DNA of 64,000 nt from JAUXEH01 sp965533275 (GCA_965533275.1 CBESWG010000009.1:1-64000), one strand, 5' to 3'. Shown: positions 1-8,523, numbered from the stretch's first letter. Notes: generated by a model not told the origin, from the letters alone. Made by a program: numbers and translations.

Positions 1-275
1 CACACACACACCTTTCCGTATCCCTTCAGACCTGACCCGTGTTGTGTCATCTCGCAAATTTCGCTCGGCCTATCTCTCATAAGGAGGGGAGTCGGGAGGG
101 ACCGGGCATTTAAAGGGGCCGCGGCCGAGAGGTGAGGCCAAGAGCAGAATTTCACCCCTAAAGAGGATTGCCAACCCAGGGAGGCCGTGCCACCATATTG
201 GTATCCTAGATAGAAAAGAAGAGCCCAAGCGGGAGTCGGCCCAGATCCGGGCTGTGGCAACCGCAAGGACGCAGC
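1..275. other. Upstream region without a recognisable gene
   Basis: No convincing coding frame is seen in the first 275 bases. It starts with a short CA run (CACACACACA), too short to call a repeat. An AAGGA-type ribosome binding site lies about 6 bases before the ATG at 276. Any gene to the left lies outside the window. Confidence 0.5.
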
Positions 276-1127
276 ATGAAAAAGCAAATGTCAGCAAAAA
301 AACACCCAGGCAGTATGAGAACAGTTTTTGGAACGGCGGCCGTGCTCCTCTGTGTAGCCGCGGGATTGTCCGGAGCTTCGAAGAAGCTCGAAGTGTCAGC
401 CCTCACCGCTGACATCCACAAGCAGCCTGATATGAGAAGCTCTGTGATCGCTACTCTGGGAAGGGGAGAGATCCTGATCCTGGCCAGCAATCGGAAATTT
501 AAGAGAGAGTGGAACTACGTCTATTTCTCCTCACAGAACAACGGCGCCCTGAAGTCGGGGTATGTGCTTGACTCGGAGGTCAATAAGCTCTATGTCAACA
601 CCCGTTCCCTATCGTACTCGAGCGAAGGAGCCAACGGGAGCTCGCAGACGAAGTCGCAGACATCCTCGAATACCGTACATTGGGGCATGAAGAGCGCCGA
701 TCTCACGCGGCTGATCGGAGATCCGGTCGGTGTACAGAGCCTCGCGGGCGGGAAGGTCCTTCGCTACAATCGGAGCGTGATGGAGCGGGATTGCCGCATC
801 GAGTACATATTTTTTCGGGACCGATTGGAAAAAACCCGGTATGTATTCCTGCAGGATCATCTCCAGCACAGCCTGTATATCGAGGATTTTCACCAGCTCA
901 ACACCCAGTTCACTCGGCAGTATGGAGCCCCCGCTGAGGAGAGCAAGCTCTGGCATGAGGCGACCTGGAAGGACGATCCCAACCGTTGGGGACAGGCTGT
1001 CAGCCTGGGCCACCTGAGCTATCGAACGTGCTGGCGGATGGATCAGACAGAGGTCATATTGAGCCTAGCGGGATCGGACAGCCAGGTCTCACTGGAACTT
1101 CTGTATTCTTCGGACAGACAGCCCTGA
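276..1127 (+). CDS. Secreted or membrane-anchored protein with an SH3b-like domain
   Basis: A 283-residue protein of unknown exact role. The N-terminus is basic (MKKQMSAKKHPGSMR) followed by a hydrophobic stretch to about residue 35, which fits a signal peptide or anchor. Residues about 38-110 resemble a bacterial SH3 (SH3b) domain, a fold often used in cell-wall or envelope proteins: a variable start, then DIHKQPDMRSSVIATLGRGE and a GYV segment. A serine/threonine/glutamine linker (about 115-133) leads to a C-terminal region (HWGMKSADLTRLIGDPV) like the short GxP repeats of SmpA-type envelope proteins. It is convergent with the PurF-like gene, 8 bases away. The function is not known; the SH3b call is moderate. 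Confidence 0.7.
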   Translation: MKKQMSAKKHPGSMRTVFGTAAVLLCVAAGLSGASKKLEVSALTADIHKQPDMRSSVIATLGRGEILILASNRKFKREWNYVYFSSQNNGALKSGYVLDSEVNKLYVNTRSLSYSSEGANGSSQTKSQTSSNTVHWGMKSADLTRLIGDPVGVQSLAGGKVLRYNRSVMERDCRIEYIFFRDRLEKTRYVFLQDHLQHSLYIEDFHQLNTQFTRQYGAPAEESKLWHEATWKDDPNRWGQAVSLGHLSYRTCWRMDQTEVILSLAGSDSQVSLELLYSSDRQP

Positions 1128-1135
1128 TCCGCGGT

Positions 1136-2536
1136 TTATTCCGCCCCATCCCAGCAGAATGTGCAAAGCTTCTCTTTGGGCAGCCCTATGGCGTCCACCA
1201 GGTCATCCAGCCGTTGATATCTCAATGAGGTCAGGTTGAGCCTTTTTGCAATGGCCTGGATCATGTCCTGATAGTCGCTCGAATCCGGATCGGCAAACCG
1301 GCTCAGGTCTCCGTGTTCGTCCCCTTTCAATTCTTTTATTGCTTTGCGCGCTGCCAGGTCCATCTCGGAGCGTGATCGAGAAAAATTCAGGAACTTGCAG
1401 CCGTACACCAGAGGCGGGCAGGCCGGCCGCATATGCACTTCTTTGGCCCCTGATCCCAGCAGGCGCTGGATGGCGTCCTGGAGTTGGGTTCCCCTCACGA
1501 TGGAGTCCTCGCAAAAAAGCAGCCTCTGGCCCTCGATCAGTTCGCGGATGGGGATGAGCTTCATCCTAGCGACCATGTCTCGGATGCGTTGATCCTGTGG
1601 CATGAAGCTCCGGGGCCAGGTGGGAGTGTATTTTACGAAAGGCCTCTGAAAGGCGATCCCCGACTCCCCGGCGTAGCCGAGGCCATGGGCGGTACCCGAA
1701 TCCGGGATTCCCGCCACGAGGTCGATGGGGATGTCATCCTTGCGCGCCAGGGTGGCTCCGCAGCGGTAGCGGACACCCTCGACATTGATGCCTTCATAAC
1801 TCGAGGCTGGATATCCGTAGTAAACCCAGAGGAAACTGCAGATCTGCATTCGATCTCCCGGGGGAACTCTCTGCTTGTAGCCGTCCGCATTGAAGAGTAC
1901 AACCTCACCGGGTCCCAGCTCATGCTCGATGGAATAGTCCAGATTGGGGAAGGCACACGTCTCCAAGGTGGCGGCCATGGCTCCCTCTTTCTTGCCGAGG
2001 ATCACCGGTGTACGGCCCATCCGGTCGCGCGCTGCATAGATCCCGTTGCTGGTGAGGATAAGCAGGGAACAGGAGCCTTCGATCGATTCCTGGACCGCGC
2101 GGATCCCGTCTTCGTAGGTGGGCTGACGGCTGATCAGTGCGGCAACCAACTCCGTGGGATTGACATCTCCGTCGCTCATCTCGGCGAAGTGATGAGAGTC
2201 TTTGCGGAAGAGGCTGCCGGCCAGTTCTGAGGCATTGTGTATCACACCGACCGTGACGATCGCAAAATCCCCCAACTGGGAACGGATCAACAACGGCTGG
2301 TCTTCGTAATCGCTGATAATCCCGATTCCGGCAGGGCCTGACATCTTTGTGATGTCTGTCTCGAACTTGGACCTGAACTGCGCGTTTTCGATATTGTGGA
2401 TGAATCGAGTGAATCCCCCTTCGTCATACACCGCCATGCCGCCTCTGCGCGTCCCCAGATGTGAATGATAATCCGTTCCATAGAACAGATCACTCACACA
2501 GTCCTGTTTTGCTGCCACGCCGAACAATCCACCCAC
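1136..2536 (-). CDS. PurF-like glutamine amidotransferase/phosphoribosyltransferase paralogue lacking the catalytic Cys
   Basis: A 466-residue protein with the two-domain layout of amidophosphoribosyltransferase: an N-terminal Ntn-hydrolase glutaminase domain (about 1-230) and a C-terminal type I phosphoribosyltransferase domain. The PRPP loop is clear near residues 339-350 (CEDSIVRGTQL). True PurF begins with, or is processed to, an N-terminal cysteine that attacks glutamine. Here the start is MGGLFG, and the first cysteine is at residue 13. The GTG start is well supported: an AGGAGG lies 6 bases upstream and no in-frame alternative restores a Cys. It may therefore use ammonia, act on another substrate, or be regulatory. 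It resembles a PurF-paralogue group with MGG starts that I recall from anaerobes; that recollection is unverified. It stands alone, away from other purine genes. Confidence 0.85.
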   Translation of the reverse strand: MGGLFGVAAKQDCVSDLFYGTDYHSHLGTRRGGMAVYDEGGFTRFIHNIENAQFRSKFETDITKMSGPAGIGIISDYEDQPLLIRSQLGDFAIVTVGVIHNASELAGSLFRKDSHHFAEMSDGDVNPTELVAALISRQPTYEDGIRAVQESIEGSCSLLILTSNGIYAARDRMGRTPVILGKKEGAMAATLETCAFPNLDYSIEHELGPGEVVLFNADGYKQRVPPGDRMQICSFLWVYYGYPASSYEGINVEGVRYRCGATLARKDDIPIDLVAGIPDSGTAHGLGYAGESGIAFQRPFVKYTPTWPRSFMPQDQRIRDMVARMKLIPIRELIEGQRLLFCEDSIVRGTQLQDAIQRLLGSGAKEVHMRPACPPLVYGCKFLNFSRSRSEMDLAARKAIKELKGDEHGDLSRFADPDSSDYQDMIQAIAKRLNLTSLRYQRLDDLVDAIGLPKEKLCTFCWDGAE

Positions 2537-2705
2537 TCGGAACCTCCTGGTATTTAATTCGGGATAGCAGTACTATGTCAAAAAGGAGGGGCTGTTTCAA
2601 GCCATAACAAACTTTTTCCTGCTTTGTGACGTTTAACAGAATAGGGGAGCATGAAAACGCTAGTCAAATTCAGAGCCCGTGTGGATATTTTCGGAATTTA
2701 AGGGG

Positions 2706-2711
2706 TATAAT
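2706..2711 (+). promoter_or_regulatory. Probable -10 box upstream of the DUF4097-like lipoprotein gene
   Basis: A perfect TATAAT lies 18 bases before the ATG at 2730. No good -35 hexamer is visible at 16-18 bases upstream. The expected start of transcription would leave a leader of only about 12 bases containing AGGGAGAG. Confidence 0.45.
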
Positions 2712-2729
2712 AGTCTCAGGGAGAGATCG

Positions 2730-3554
2730 ATGAACAAAAAGATCGGCGTCTTTCTTGTGATGGCGGCTCTGCCGGCACTGCTGTCGTCCTGTTTGGTGGC
2801 CATGTATGATTATCCCGGAGCAGTGCCTCCGGTGGAGCGGTTCGAGCGCGCCGGGGCTTTGGCCTCCGGGGCGACCTTGACGCTGCGCAATTTTGATGGA
2901 AACATCGACATCCAAGGTTGGGGAGAGGAGCGCTTTGAGGTATATGCGGAAAAACTGATCCCGCTGCCCGTCAAGACTCGCGTCACCGTCTGGAGCAATG
3001 ATTGGAAAAAGTGGACGCCCAGGATCGAATACGAAAAATCAGATGATCTTATAAGGATCAACACACAGAGCCCCGACCAGGAGGGGAAGGATTGTGTGGT
3101 GGATTATTTTATCAGCGTCCCTCACTCTATTAACCTCAGGGAGATCATCGCGCGCGAAGGGGATGTGGTCATCAGGGACCTCTATGGTGTGGTCCTGGTT
3201 GACCTGCATGCGGGGAGCCTGACCGTCGACAATTATTCGGGTTCCTTGACCGGCATGGTGGATGAGGGCTCCATCCACGCGGCCCTCTATGACCTGCGGG
3301 AGACGGATCAGATCCAGCTGACCACGCGGCGAGGGGACATCACCGTCATGCTCGAGGCAGACGTGAGCGCCAGGTTTGAGGGATCCGCTCCCAAGGGAGA
3401 GCTGTTCATCGAGTTCGAGACCGGGGAGGCCGAAGACGATAAAGGTCACCTGTCCACGCGGTTGGGAAGCGGCGAGGGAGCCTCCATCTCCGTTACTGCG
3501 CTGGAGGGAAATATCCGGGTCCGCACGATACAAGAGGTGAAAAAGAAGCGTTGA
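2730..3554 (+). CDS. Lipoprotein with DUF4097-like beta-helical domain
   Basis: A 274-residue predicted lipoprotein. It begins MNKKIGVFLVMAALPALLSSC, giving a type II signal peptide with lipobox LSSC, so it should be lipidated and exported. The mature part is a string of short beta-strand repeats (TLRNFDGNIDIQGWGEERF, VIRDLYGVVLVDLHAGSLTV) typical of DUF4097 putative adhesin proteins, which are often near envelope-stress regulators. The ATG at 2730 is preferred over an upstream start at 2679 because it has a ribosome site (AGGGAGAG) and gives a proper signal peptide. The gene at 3603 follows after 48 bases and may be co-transcribed. A second DUF4097-like gene occurs at 50975-52276. Confidence 0.8.
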   Translation: MNKKIGVFLVMAALPALLSSCLVAMYDYPGAVPPVERFERAGALASGATLTLRNFDGNIDIQGWGEERFEVYAEKLIPLPVKTRVTVWSNDWKKWTPRIEYEKSDDLIRINTQSPDQEGKDCVVDYFISVPHSINLREIIAREGDVVIRDLYGVVLVDLHAGSLTVDNYSGSLTGMVDEGSIHAALYDLRETDQIQLTTRRGDITVMLEADVSARFEGSAPKGELFIEFETGEAEDDKGHLSTRLGSGEGASISVTALEGNIRVRTIQEVKKKR

Positions 3555-3602
3555 ATTTGTGCCGAATAGGAATTTTTCAGGAAGGACAGAAGGAGCGAAC
3601 AT

Positions 3603-4385
3603 ATGGATGAGAAGAAAAAGGTCATCATCGCCGGGGCGAGTTTTATAGTCCTGGTCGCCATCCTGGCCGTGGTCTATCTGGTTTTTATCAAGAAGGGTAC
3701 GCCGGCAGAGTTGGATTCTCCGGAGGCCCTTCCCGCCGCTGTGGAGCAGACCGAACCGGAGAGAACCGAATCCGAACCGACCGAACCTCCTGAGGTCTAC
3801 GATGTAGGCTTGGACGAGAGTGACAGCTTGATCAGGGAACTCGTCAGCGGATTGTCTGACCGGCCCGAGCTGGCGCGCTGGCTGCTGACCGATGATCTCA
3901 TCCGCAAGTACGTGGCTGCCGTGGATAATATCGCCAACGGCGACAGCCCGCGTAGTCACCTGCCGTTCCTCCAGGTCCCGGACAAATTCTCGGTCTTGGA
4001 GAGGGACGGCGAACTCTACATGGATCCGGCCGGCTATGAGCGCTATGACACGGTCTCGGCCGTGTTCTCCTCCCTCCCCGCCAGGGAGAGCGTGGATCTC
4101 TTCCGGCGGCTGACTCCGGTCTTCCAGGAAGCATACTCGAGCCTCGGGTATCCGGGAGGAAATTTCCACGCCACGCTGCTGCAGGCCATCGATGAACTGC
4201 TCGCCGTGCCGGTAATGAATGAGGATGTGATCCTGGAGGAAAAACTCCAGTCGTATGGCATGGCCGATCCCAGGCTGGAGGGGATGAGCCAGGCCCAGAA
4301 GCACCTGTTTCGCATGGGGCCCCGCAACGTGGGCCGCATCAAGGCCAAGCTGCGTGAGCTCAAGGGCCTGCTGCAGCAGAACTGA
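3603..4385 (+). CDS. DUF3014-type membrane-anchored protein
   Basis: A 260-residue protein with a short cytoplasmic N-terminus (MDEKKK), one transmembrane helix (about 8-30), a proline/glutamate-rich linker (about 33-65), and a C-terminal domain matching my recollection of DUF3014: LIRELVSGLSDRPELARWLL, the invariant-looking YVAAVDNIANG, then the YERYDTVSAVFSSL and YPGGNFHATLLQAIDELLAVPV blocks. The family has no known function; topology places the domain in the periplasm. The ATG at 3603 follows a ribosome site GGAAGGACAGAAGGAG. It ends 10 bases before the convergent creatininase-like gene. Confidence 0.75.
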   Translation: MDEKKKVIIAGASFIVLVAILAVVYLVFIKKGTPAELDSPEALPAAVEQTEPERTESEPTEPPEVYDVGLDESDSLIRELVSGLSDRPELARWLLTDDLIRKYVAAVDNIANGDSPRSHLPFLQVPDKFSVLERDGELYMDPAGYERYDTVSAVFSSLPARESVDLFRRLTPVFQEAYSSLGYPGGNFHATLLQAIDELLAVPVMNEDVILEEKLQSYGMADPRLEGMSQAQKHLFRMGPRNVGRIKAKLRELKGLLQQN

Positions 4386-4395
4386 TCCGGATCCT

Positions 4396-5199
4396 CTAAT
4401 CCAGATCGAGAGAGATCAACTCCCGAACATCCTTGACGATCTCTGAGACCGTGTGCTCCACGATGATGCGTCCTTTTTCGCGCGTGGCCAGGGTCGGATC
4501 GCCCCATATACCGGTGGGGCTGTAACTCCCTTTGCCCTCAGGGCACCGGCTCAGTCCGGGCCTGTTCGGCCTGGCGTCGTAATCCTTGACCGCCCTGTTC
4601 ATGTCCACGGTCTCTGGGGCGATGTAGAGCATCATCGAGGTCTCTCCCTCGTCCGCGTGGGTGCCTCCTTCCTGCTGGAGCAGCCCCTCGGGCAGCCCTT
4701 CGTCCACCTCGAGGATGTTCAGGAAGCGCAGCTCTATTGCATCGGAGGTGAGTTCCTCCCGGGCCTGCTGCAGCGGCCTGAGCGTCGATACTCCTGTGTT
4801 GAGGACGTAGACCTTCCGGATCCCATATCCCGACATAGACCGTGCGATGTCTACGATCATATCCCGGAACGTGTCCTGCCGCAGCGATACGGATCCCGGA
4901 TAGTCGAGGAAAGCCGGATAATACCCGTATTGGAGGGTAGGCAGAACCGCGACTGGGACCTTTGCCGCCACGCGGTCCTTGAGGTATTCCGCCATCAGGT
5001 AATCGTTATTCAACTGCAGGTGGGGGCCGTGTTCCTTGGTGCGGGCGCCCAGAGCGATCAGGACGACATCATACTCTCCCAGGGCTTTCTCTGCCTCGAT
5101 CCAGGTCAGGTGTTCCAACTCGAGCGAGGTTTTTTCTCCCTGGACTGTTCCTACGCAAACCAGCAGCAGAACGATCCCCCATCCCCATGTGATCTTCAT
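4396..5199 (-). CDS. Exported creatininase-family amidohydrolase-like protein with divergent metal site
   Basis: A 267-residue protein with a signal peptide (MKITWGWGIVLLLVCVGTVQG) and a creatininase/MftE-like fold. Motifs seen: GARTKEHGPHLQLNND at about residues 50-65, LPTLQYGYYPAF, and GTHADEGETSMML at about 180. In typical members the first motif is E-Q-H-G-P-H-L-P and the central one N-G-H-G-G-N. Here these read K-E-H-G and LNTGVST, so two canonical metal ligands look changed. The start overlaps the end of the radical SAM gene by 4 bases (ATGA), so the two are translationally coupled. The substrate is unknown; it acts outside the cytoplasm if the signal peptide works. Confidence 0.75.
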   Translation of the reverse strand: MKITWGWGIVLLLVCVGTVQGEKTSLELEHLTWIEAEKALGEYDVVLIALGARTKEHGPHLQLNNDYLMAEYLKDRVAAKVPVAVLPTLQYGYYPAFLDYPGSVSLRQDTFRDMIVDIARSMSGYGIRKVYVLNTGVSTLRPLQQAREELTSDAIELRFLNILEVDEGLPEGLLQQEGGTHADEGETSMMLYIAPETVDMNRAVKDYDARPNRPGLSRCPEGKGSYSPTGIWGDPTLATREKGRIIVEHTVSEIVKDVRELISLDLD

Positions 5200-6197
5200 T
5201 TCAGTCCCCTCCAGTCAAATGGATTATCCCGGGTAAAATCCGGATTCAGGTGCTCGCCCTGTTCGAACGATTCGGGCTGGACAAAGAGAGACTCGAATCC
5301 CAGTCTCTCGGCATGTGACTGCACCCTGCGGTATTCATCTGCCTGCAGGGTTCTTTGAAGGTCCGGCGGCGCATTGAAGCAGGGAAGGTACTGGCTCATG
5401 AGGCTGAGCCCCACCGAGAGAGAGAGGTGATGTCCCAACCAATCCAGGACTTGGCATGAATCCTCGACGTGTCCCGGTAGTATCAGGTGCCGGACGATCA
5501 TACCGTGCCGCGCGAGGCCGATCGAATCGGTCTCCAGGACGGGCTGCTGGCAGTACATCTCCGTGAGGGCAGCCCGGGTTTTATCAAAATAATCGGGTGC
5601 GCCGGAAAGGGATCCGGACAAGGCAGGAGAAGCATATTTGAGGTCCGGGAGGTAGATGTCGACGATCCCCTCCAGGCAGCGGAGCACTTGAACAGATTCG
5701 TATCCGCTGCAATTGTAGACCACGGGGAGGGTGAGGCCCTCATTCAAAGCGGTGTGCAGCGCCTCGAGGATAGGCAGCAGCATATGGGTCGGCGAGACCA
5801 GGTTGATGTTCGCAGCTCCCTGGTCTTCCAGGTCCAGCATGGACCGGGCCAGGTCGGCTGGGGTCTGCTCCTCTCCGGCCTCCAACTGGCTGATCTGATA
5901 GTTCTGGCAGAAGGCGCATCTGAGGTGACAGCCAGAAATGAATATGGTGCCGGAACCTTGGCGCTGGCGGCCCTTCTCCGCACTGTTTGCGCTTGATCGG
6001 CCTGGGCCGCTTAAAACCGGCTCTTCCCCGAAATGGAGCAGGCTGTGGGAGACCCGCAGAGAGGGACCCTCCTCGCAGTAGCCGAGTACGCCGCCGGCCC
6101 TGTCAACGCCGCACTCCCTCGGGCAGAGGCGGCAGTCCCTCGCATGCTCGGCCAGCCGCTTGAGCGCGGCCTCCACCAGGGATATTTTATTAACCAC
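5196..6197 (-). CDS. Radical SAM protein of the PflX / pyruvate-formate-lyase-activase-like family
   Basis: A 333-residue radical SAM protein. A cysteine-rich N-terminus (CRLCPRECGVDR, then GYC) precedes the SAM cluster motif CHLRCAFCQ (C-x3-C-x2-C) near residue 91. This layout matches the COG1313 (PflX-like) group related to glycyl-radical activases. Further family blocks are NLVSPTHMLLPILEAL, VVYNCSGYESVQVLRCL, VDIYLPDLKYA and the VRHLILPG strand. The natural substrate of this family is not established. No glycyl-radical enzyme gene lies beside it. It is followed with a 4-base overlap by the exported creatininase-like gene and preceded by the YqaA-type gene 9 bases away, so it is part of the cupin-surE operon. 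Confidence 0.85.
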   Translation of the reverse strand: MVNKISLVEAALKRLAEHARDCRLCPRECGVDRAGGVLGYCEEGPSLRVSHSLLHFGEEPVLSGPGRSSANSAEKGRQRQGSGTIFISGCHLRCAFCQNYQISQLEAGEEQTPADLARSMLDLEDQGAANINLVSPTHMLLPILEALHTALNEGLTLPVVYNCSGYESVQVLRCLEGIVDIYLPDLKYASPALSGSLSGAPDYFDKTRAALTEMYCQQPVLETDSIGLARHGMIVRHLILPGHVEDSCQVLDWLGHHLSLSVGLSLMSQYLPCFNAPPDLQRTLQADEYRRVQSHAERLGFESLFVQPESFEQGEHLNPDFTRDNPFDWRGLK

Positions 6198-6206
6198 TTT
6201 GCCTTG

Positions 6207-6800
6207 TCAGATGAGGAATTTCATGAGCAAGAAACCTGCGACGATCAGGGCCAGGAAGATCCACGCTAGGCGGTCGAAATATTTCTCGATGAGGACCTTG
6301 ATCCCCGGACCGAACTTGCGGAACAGGCCGGCAAACAAGTAGAAGCGGAGAGAACGGCTGATGGCGGATGCCAGGATGAAGAGGGGAAAGTTGAGCTTGA
6401 AGACTCCGGAGGCGATGGTGAATATCTTGTAGGGGATGGGTGTAAATCCTGCCAGGAACACATACAGGAAGCCGTCATTCTGGTAATGGATCATGATCTT
6501 CTGGAAGCCTTCCTCGGTGAAGCCCGGCACATATTTGAAAAAGAATGGCGCCACTGGCTCCCATACTGCATACCCGATCAGGTAGCCGATGGCCCCGCCC
6601 AGCACGGAAGCGACTGAGCAGATGAACGCGAAACGCCAGGATTTTGTGATGGCGCCCAGACAGAGCGCTATAAGCAGCGGATCGGGCGGGATCGGGAAGA
6701 AGGAACTTTCCGCCAGGGCCAGCACAAACAGTGCGATGGGGCCGTAGGGAGTTTCCGCCCAGTGCAGGACCCACTCATAGAGCTTACGAAATAATTTCAC
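6207..6800 (-). CDS. YqaA-type SNARE-associated (DedA-superfamily) membrane protein
   Basis: A 197-residue integral membrane protein with about five hydrophobic segments. Diagnostic features are the early ESSFFPIPPDPLLIALCLG segment, the glycine-rich GGAIGYLIGYAV helix, and the re-entrant FLAGFTPIPYKIFTIASGVF motif seen in VTT/DedA-domain proteins. DedA-superfamily members act in lipid flipping and membrane homeostasis; the YqaA branch is poorly characterised. The start overlaps the 3' end of surE by 17 bases, indicating coupled translation. Confidence 0.85.
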   Translation of the reverse strand: MKLFRKLYEWVLHWAETPYGPIALFVLALAESSFFPIPPDPLLIALCLGAITKSWRFAFICSVASVLGGAIGYLIGYAVWEPVAPFFFKYVPGFTEEGFQKIMIHYQNDGFLYVFLAGFTPIPYKIFTIASGVFKLNFPLFILASAISRSLRFYLFAGLFRKFGPGIKVLIEKYFDRLAWIFLALIVAGFLLMKFLI

Positions 6801-7572
6801 GATTCACCTTGTCCAGAATATCCTCCCATGTCCCGGACTCGAGGAGGGGATAGGCGGTCAGGTCGCGGTGGAGGGGCGTGACGGTGATGTAGCCATCCTG
6901 GATGAGCATGACATCGCTGTCTCTGCCTCCTATCGCCTGGGGGGTCCCGGTGCCGATCCAGTAGTAGTCGCGTCCTCGCGGATCTGTCTTCACGATGATC
7001 TCGGGGTGATAGCGCTTCTGTCCCAGCTTGGCCAGCCGGATGCCCTTCACAGGGGGTGCCGGGATGTTGACGTTGAGGGTTATGCCCTCGGGCAGCGGAC
7101 GTTCGAGGAGGTCTCGACTGAGTGAGTACACCACCCTGCTGGAGAACTCGAAAAAACAGGTTCCCTCTCGATCGGGCAGGTGGGAAACGGCGAGGGAAGG
7201 GATCTGGAGGAACGTTCCCTGTACCGCACCACCCACAGTCCCAGAGTAGGAGGTGTCCTGCTGGCCCAGATTGGGGCCGCGGTTGATCCCCGAGATAAGG
7301 AGGCTTGGCGTCCTGGGCAGGAGCTTGCGGACGGCCAGGTACACGCAGTCCGTCGGGGTCCCATCCACGGCGTACACACGGTCCCGGATGGTCTTCACCC
7401 TGAGGGGATGATGAAGTGTCAGCGCCAGGGAGGTGGCACTCTGCTCCCGGTCTGGCGCCACGATGTACACATCGGCTTCCAGGTCTTGAAGGCGCTCGAA
7501 AAGGGCCTGGATTCCCTCAGCATAGAATCCATCGTCGTTGGTCAGGAGGATGAGCGGCCGTGTATCGTCCAT
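6784..7572 (-). CDS. surE: 5'/3'-nucleotidase SurE
   Basis: A 262-residue SurE, a metal-dependent phosphatase acting on nucleoside 5'- and 3'-monophosphates. The metal-binding N-terminus LLTNDDGFYAEGI is intact (the tandem Asp pair). Other family motifs are VAPDREQSATS, VDGTPTDCVYLA and ISGINRGPNLGQQDTSYSGTV, which contains the conserved Asn/Ser. Length fits the family (about 250). The ATG shares one base with the TGA of the upstream cupin gene (TGATG), so the two are tightly coupled. The YqaA-type gene overlaps its end. Confidence 0.95.
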   Translation of the reverse strand: MDDTRPLILLTNDDGFYAEGIQALFERLQDLEADVYIVAPDREQSATSLALTLHHPLRVKTIRDRVYAVDGTPTDCVYLAVRKLLPRTPSLLISGINRGPNLGQQDTSYSGTVGGAVQGTFLQIPSLAVSHLPDREGTCFFEFSSRVVYSLSRDLLERPLPEGITLNVNIPAPPVKGIRLAKLGQKRYHPEIIVKTDPRGRDYYWIGTGTPQAIGGRDSDVMLIQDGYITVTPLHRDLTAYPLLESGTWEDILDKVNREIIS

Positions 7573-7892
7573 CAGGTGCGGATCATGATCAGCAGCATCT
7601 TGAATGGCTCGATCGCCTTCACGGCGTGGGGCTCGTGGGCGGGCATGATGATGAGTTCTCCCGGTTTGATCGTATACGGTGTCCCTGAGATGGTGATCTC
7701 GGCTTCACCTTCCACGCCCAGAACCGTGGCGTCGAAGGGAGCCGTATGTTCACTCAGGCCCTGGCCTGCGTCAAAAGCAAAAACCGTGAGAGTCCCGGTC
7801 TTTAAGGAAAGCAGCTCACGGCTTACGATGGATCCCTGTTGAAACTCCAGCAGTCGGGCCAGATCCAGGATTTGAGATTTCAGATCTTCCAT
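7572..7892 (-). CDS. Small cupin-domain protein
   Basis: A 106-residue single-domain cupin. The beta-barrel pattern is seen as GQGLSEHTAPFDATVLGVEG (motif 1, with a retained His and a Glu in the later strand) and PGELIIMPAHEPHAVKA (motif 2, with His). Such proteins bind a metal and act as small sensors or enzymes; the ligand here is unknown. The start at 7892 was chosen because TAGGAG lies 8 bases upstream. A longer open frame would run into tRNA-Pro. It heads the operon with surE. Confidence 0.85.
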   Translation of the reverse strand: MEDLKSQILDLARLLEFQQGSIVSRELLSLKTGTLTVFAFDAGQGLSEHTAPFDATVLGVEGEAEITISGTPYTIKPGELIIMPAHEPHAVKAIEPFKMLLIMIRT

Positions 7893-7921
7893 GCGATGGC
7901 TCCTAGAAAGAAAGAAGGAAA

Positions 7922-7998
7922 TGGTCGGGACGGGCGGATTTGAACCGCCGACCCCACGCACCCCAAGCGTGTGCGCTACCAGGCTGCGCCACGTCCCG
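7922..7998 (-). tRNA. tRNA-Pro (anticodon GGG)
   Basis: On the minus strand the seven-base acceptor arms CGGGACG and CGTCCCG pair exactly. The D arm (GCGCAGCCTGGTAGCGC), anticodon stem CACGC/GCGTG with loop TTGGGGT (anticodon GGG, reading CCC), and T arm with GGTTCAAATCC are all present. The discriminator A is followed by an encoded CCA at 7922-7924. Confidence 0.96.
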
Positions 7999-8011
7999 AC
8001 CGGAAGTGAAT

Positions 8012-8039
8012 ATTATAGCAAAATGCGGATCAATTACAA
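8012..8039 (-). promoter_or_regulatory. Sigma-70 type promoter for tRNA-Pro
   Basis: On the minus strand TTGTAA (8039-8034), a 16-base spacer and a perfect TATAAT (8017-8012) lie 13 bases upstream of the tRNA-Pro 5' end. Position and quality fit a tRNA promoter. Confidence 0.65.
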
Positions 8040-8062
8040 CCGGTTTCGTGGGAGGCTCCGAT

Positions 8063-8416
8063 TCAGAGCTTATCGAGGTCGGATGCGATGTCTTTGAGCT
8101 GGGTCCGGATCTGGTACAGGGTTTTTTTGATGCGTTCGGGGTGGACCGGCGTTTTGCTCACCAGCCCGAATTCCAGCTCGATCTTTCGTTTTGCTCCGGC
8201 CAGGGTCAGGCCTTCACTGTCCAGGAGGTTCTTCAAGCGGAGGATGATATCGAGGTCCTTCTGGCGAAAGATCTTCTTTCCCGTGCCGGTACGGCCCGCA
8301 TTGAGGAAGTAGAATTCCTGCTCCCAGGACTCTATCAGTTTGGGCTCCAGTTTGGAGAGGCGGCAGACCTCGTCGAGGGGATAGAAGAGTTTGTCCTTTT
8401 TGGCTTCGCGTGCCAT
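8063..8416 (-). CDS. MerR-family transcriptional regulator
   Basis: A 117-residue protein with an N-terminal MerR-type winged helix (YPLDEVCRLSKLEPKLIESW, then the wing and RQKDLDIILRLKNLL). The GLTLAGAKRKIE segment is the conserved MerR region where the DNA-binding domain joins the dimerisation helix. The C-terminal part is a short coiled coil (residues about 90-117) with no cysteines or ligand domain, so no effector can be named. This short form resembles the MerR-like regulators of general housekeeping genes found upstream of surE-type operons in several phyla. It is divergent from rarA. Confidence 0.9.
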   Translation of the reverse strand: MAREAKKDKLFYPLDEVCRLSKLEPKLIESWEQEFYFLNAGRTGTGKKIFRQKDLDIILRLKNLLDSEGLTLAGAKRKIELEFGLVSKTPVHPERIKKTLYQIRTQLKDIASDLDKL

Positions 8417-8523
8417 TTGACTTCCGTGGCCATCGTAAAGTTAGCATGGATCGGGTATGAGGTCAAGATGCGAAAACCGCAGCTGCGGCATGATGAAATG
8501 TATCAGTCGCTTCCGGGATTTGG

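Noticed and set aside
1..20. CA dinucleotide run at the window start as a microsatellite
   Set aside because: Five CA units at the edge are too few to support a repeat call.
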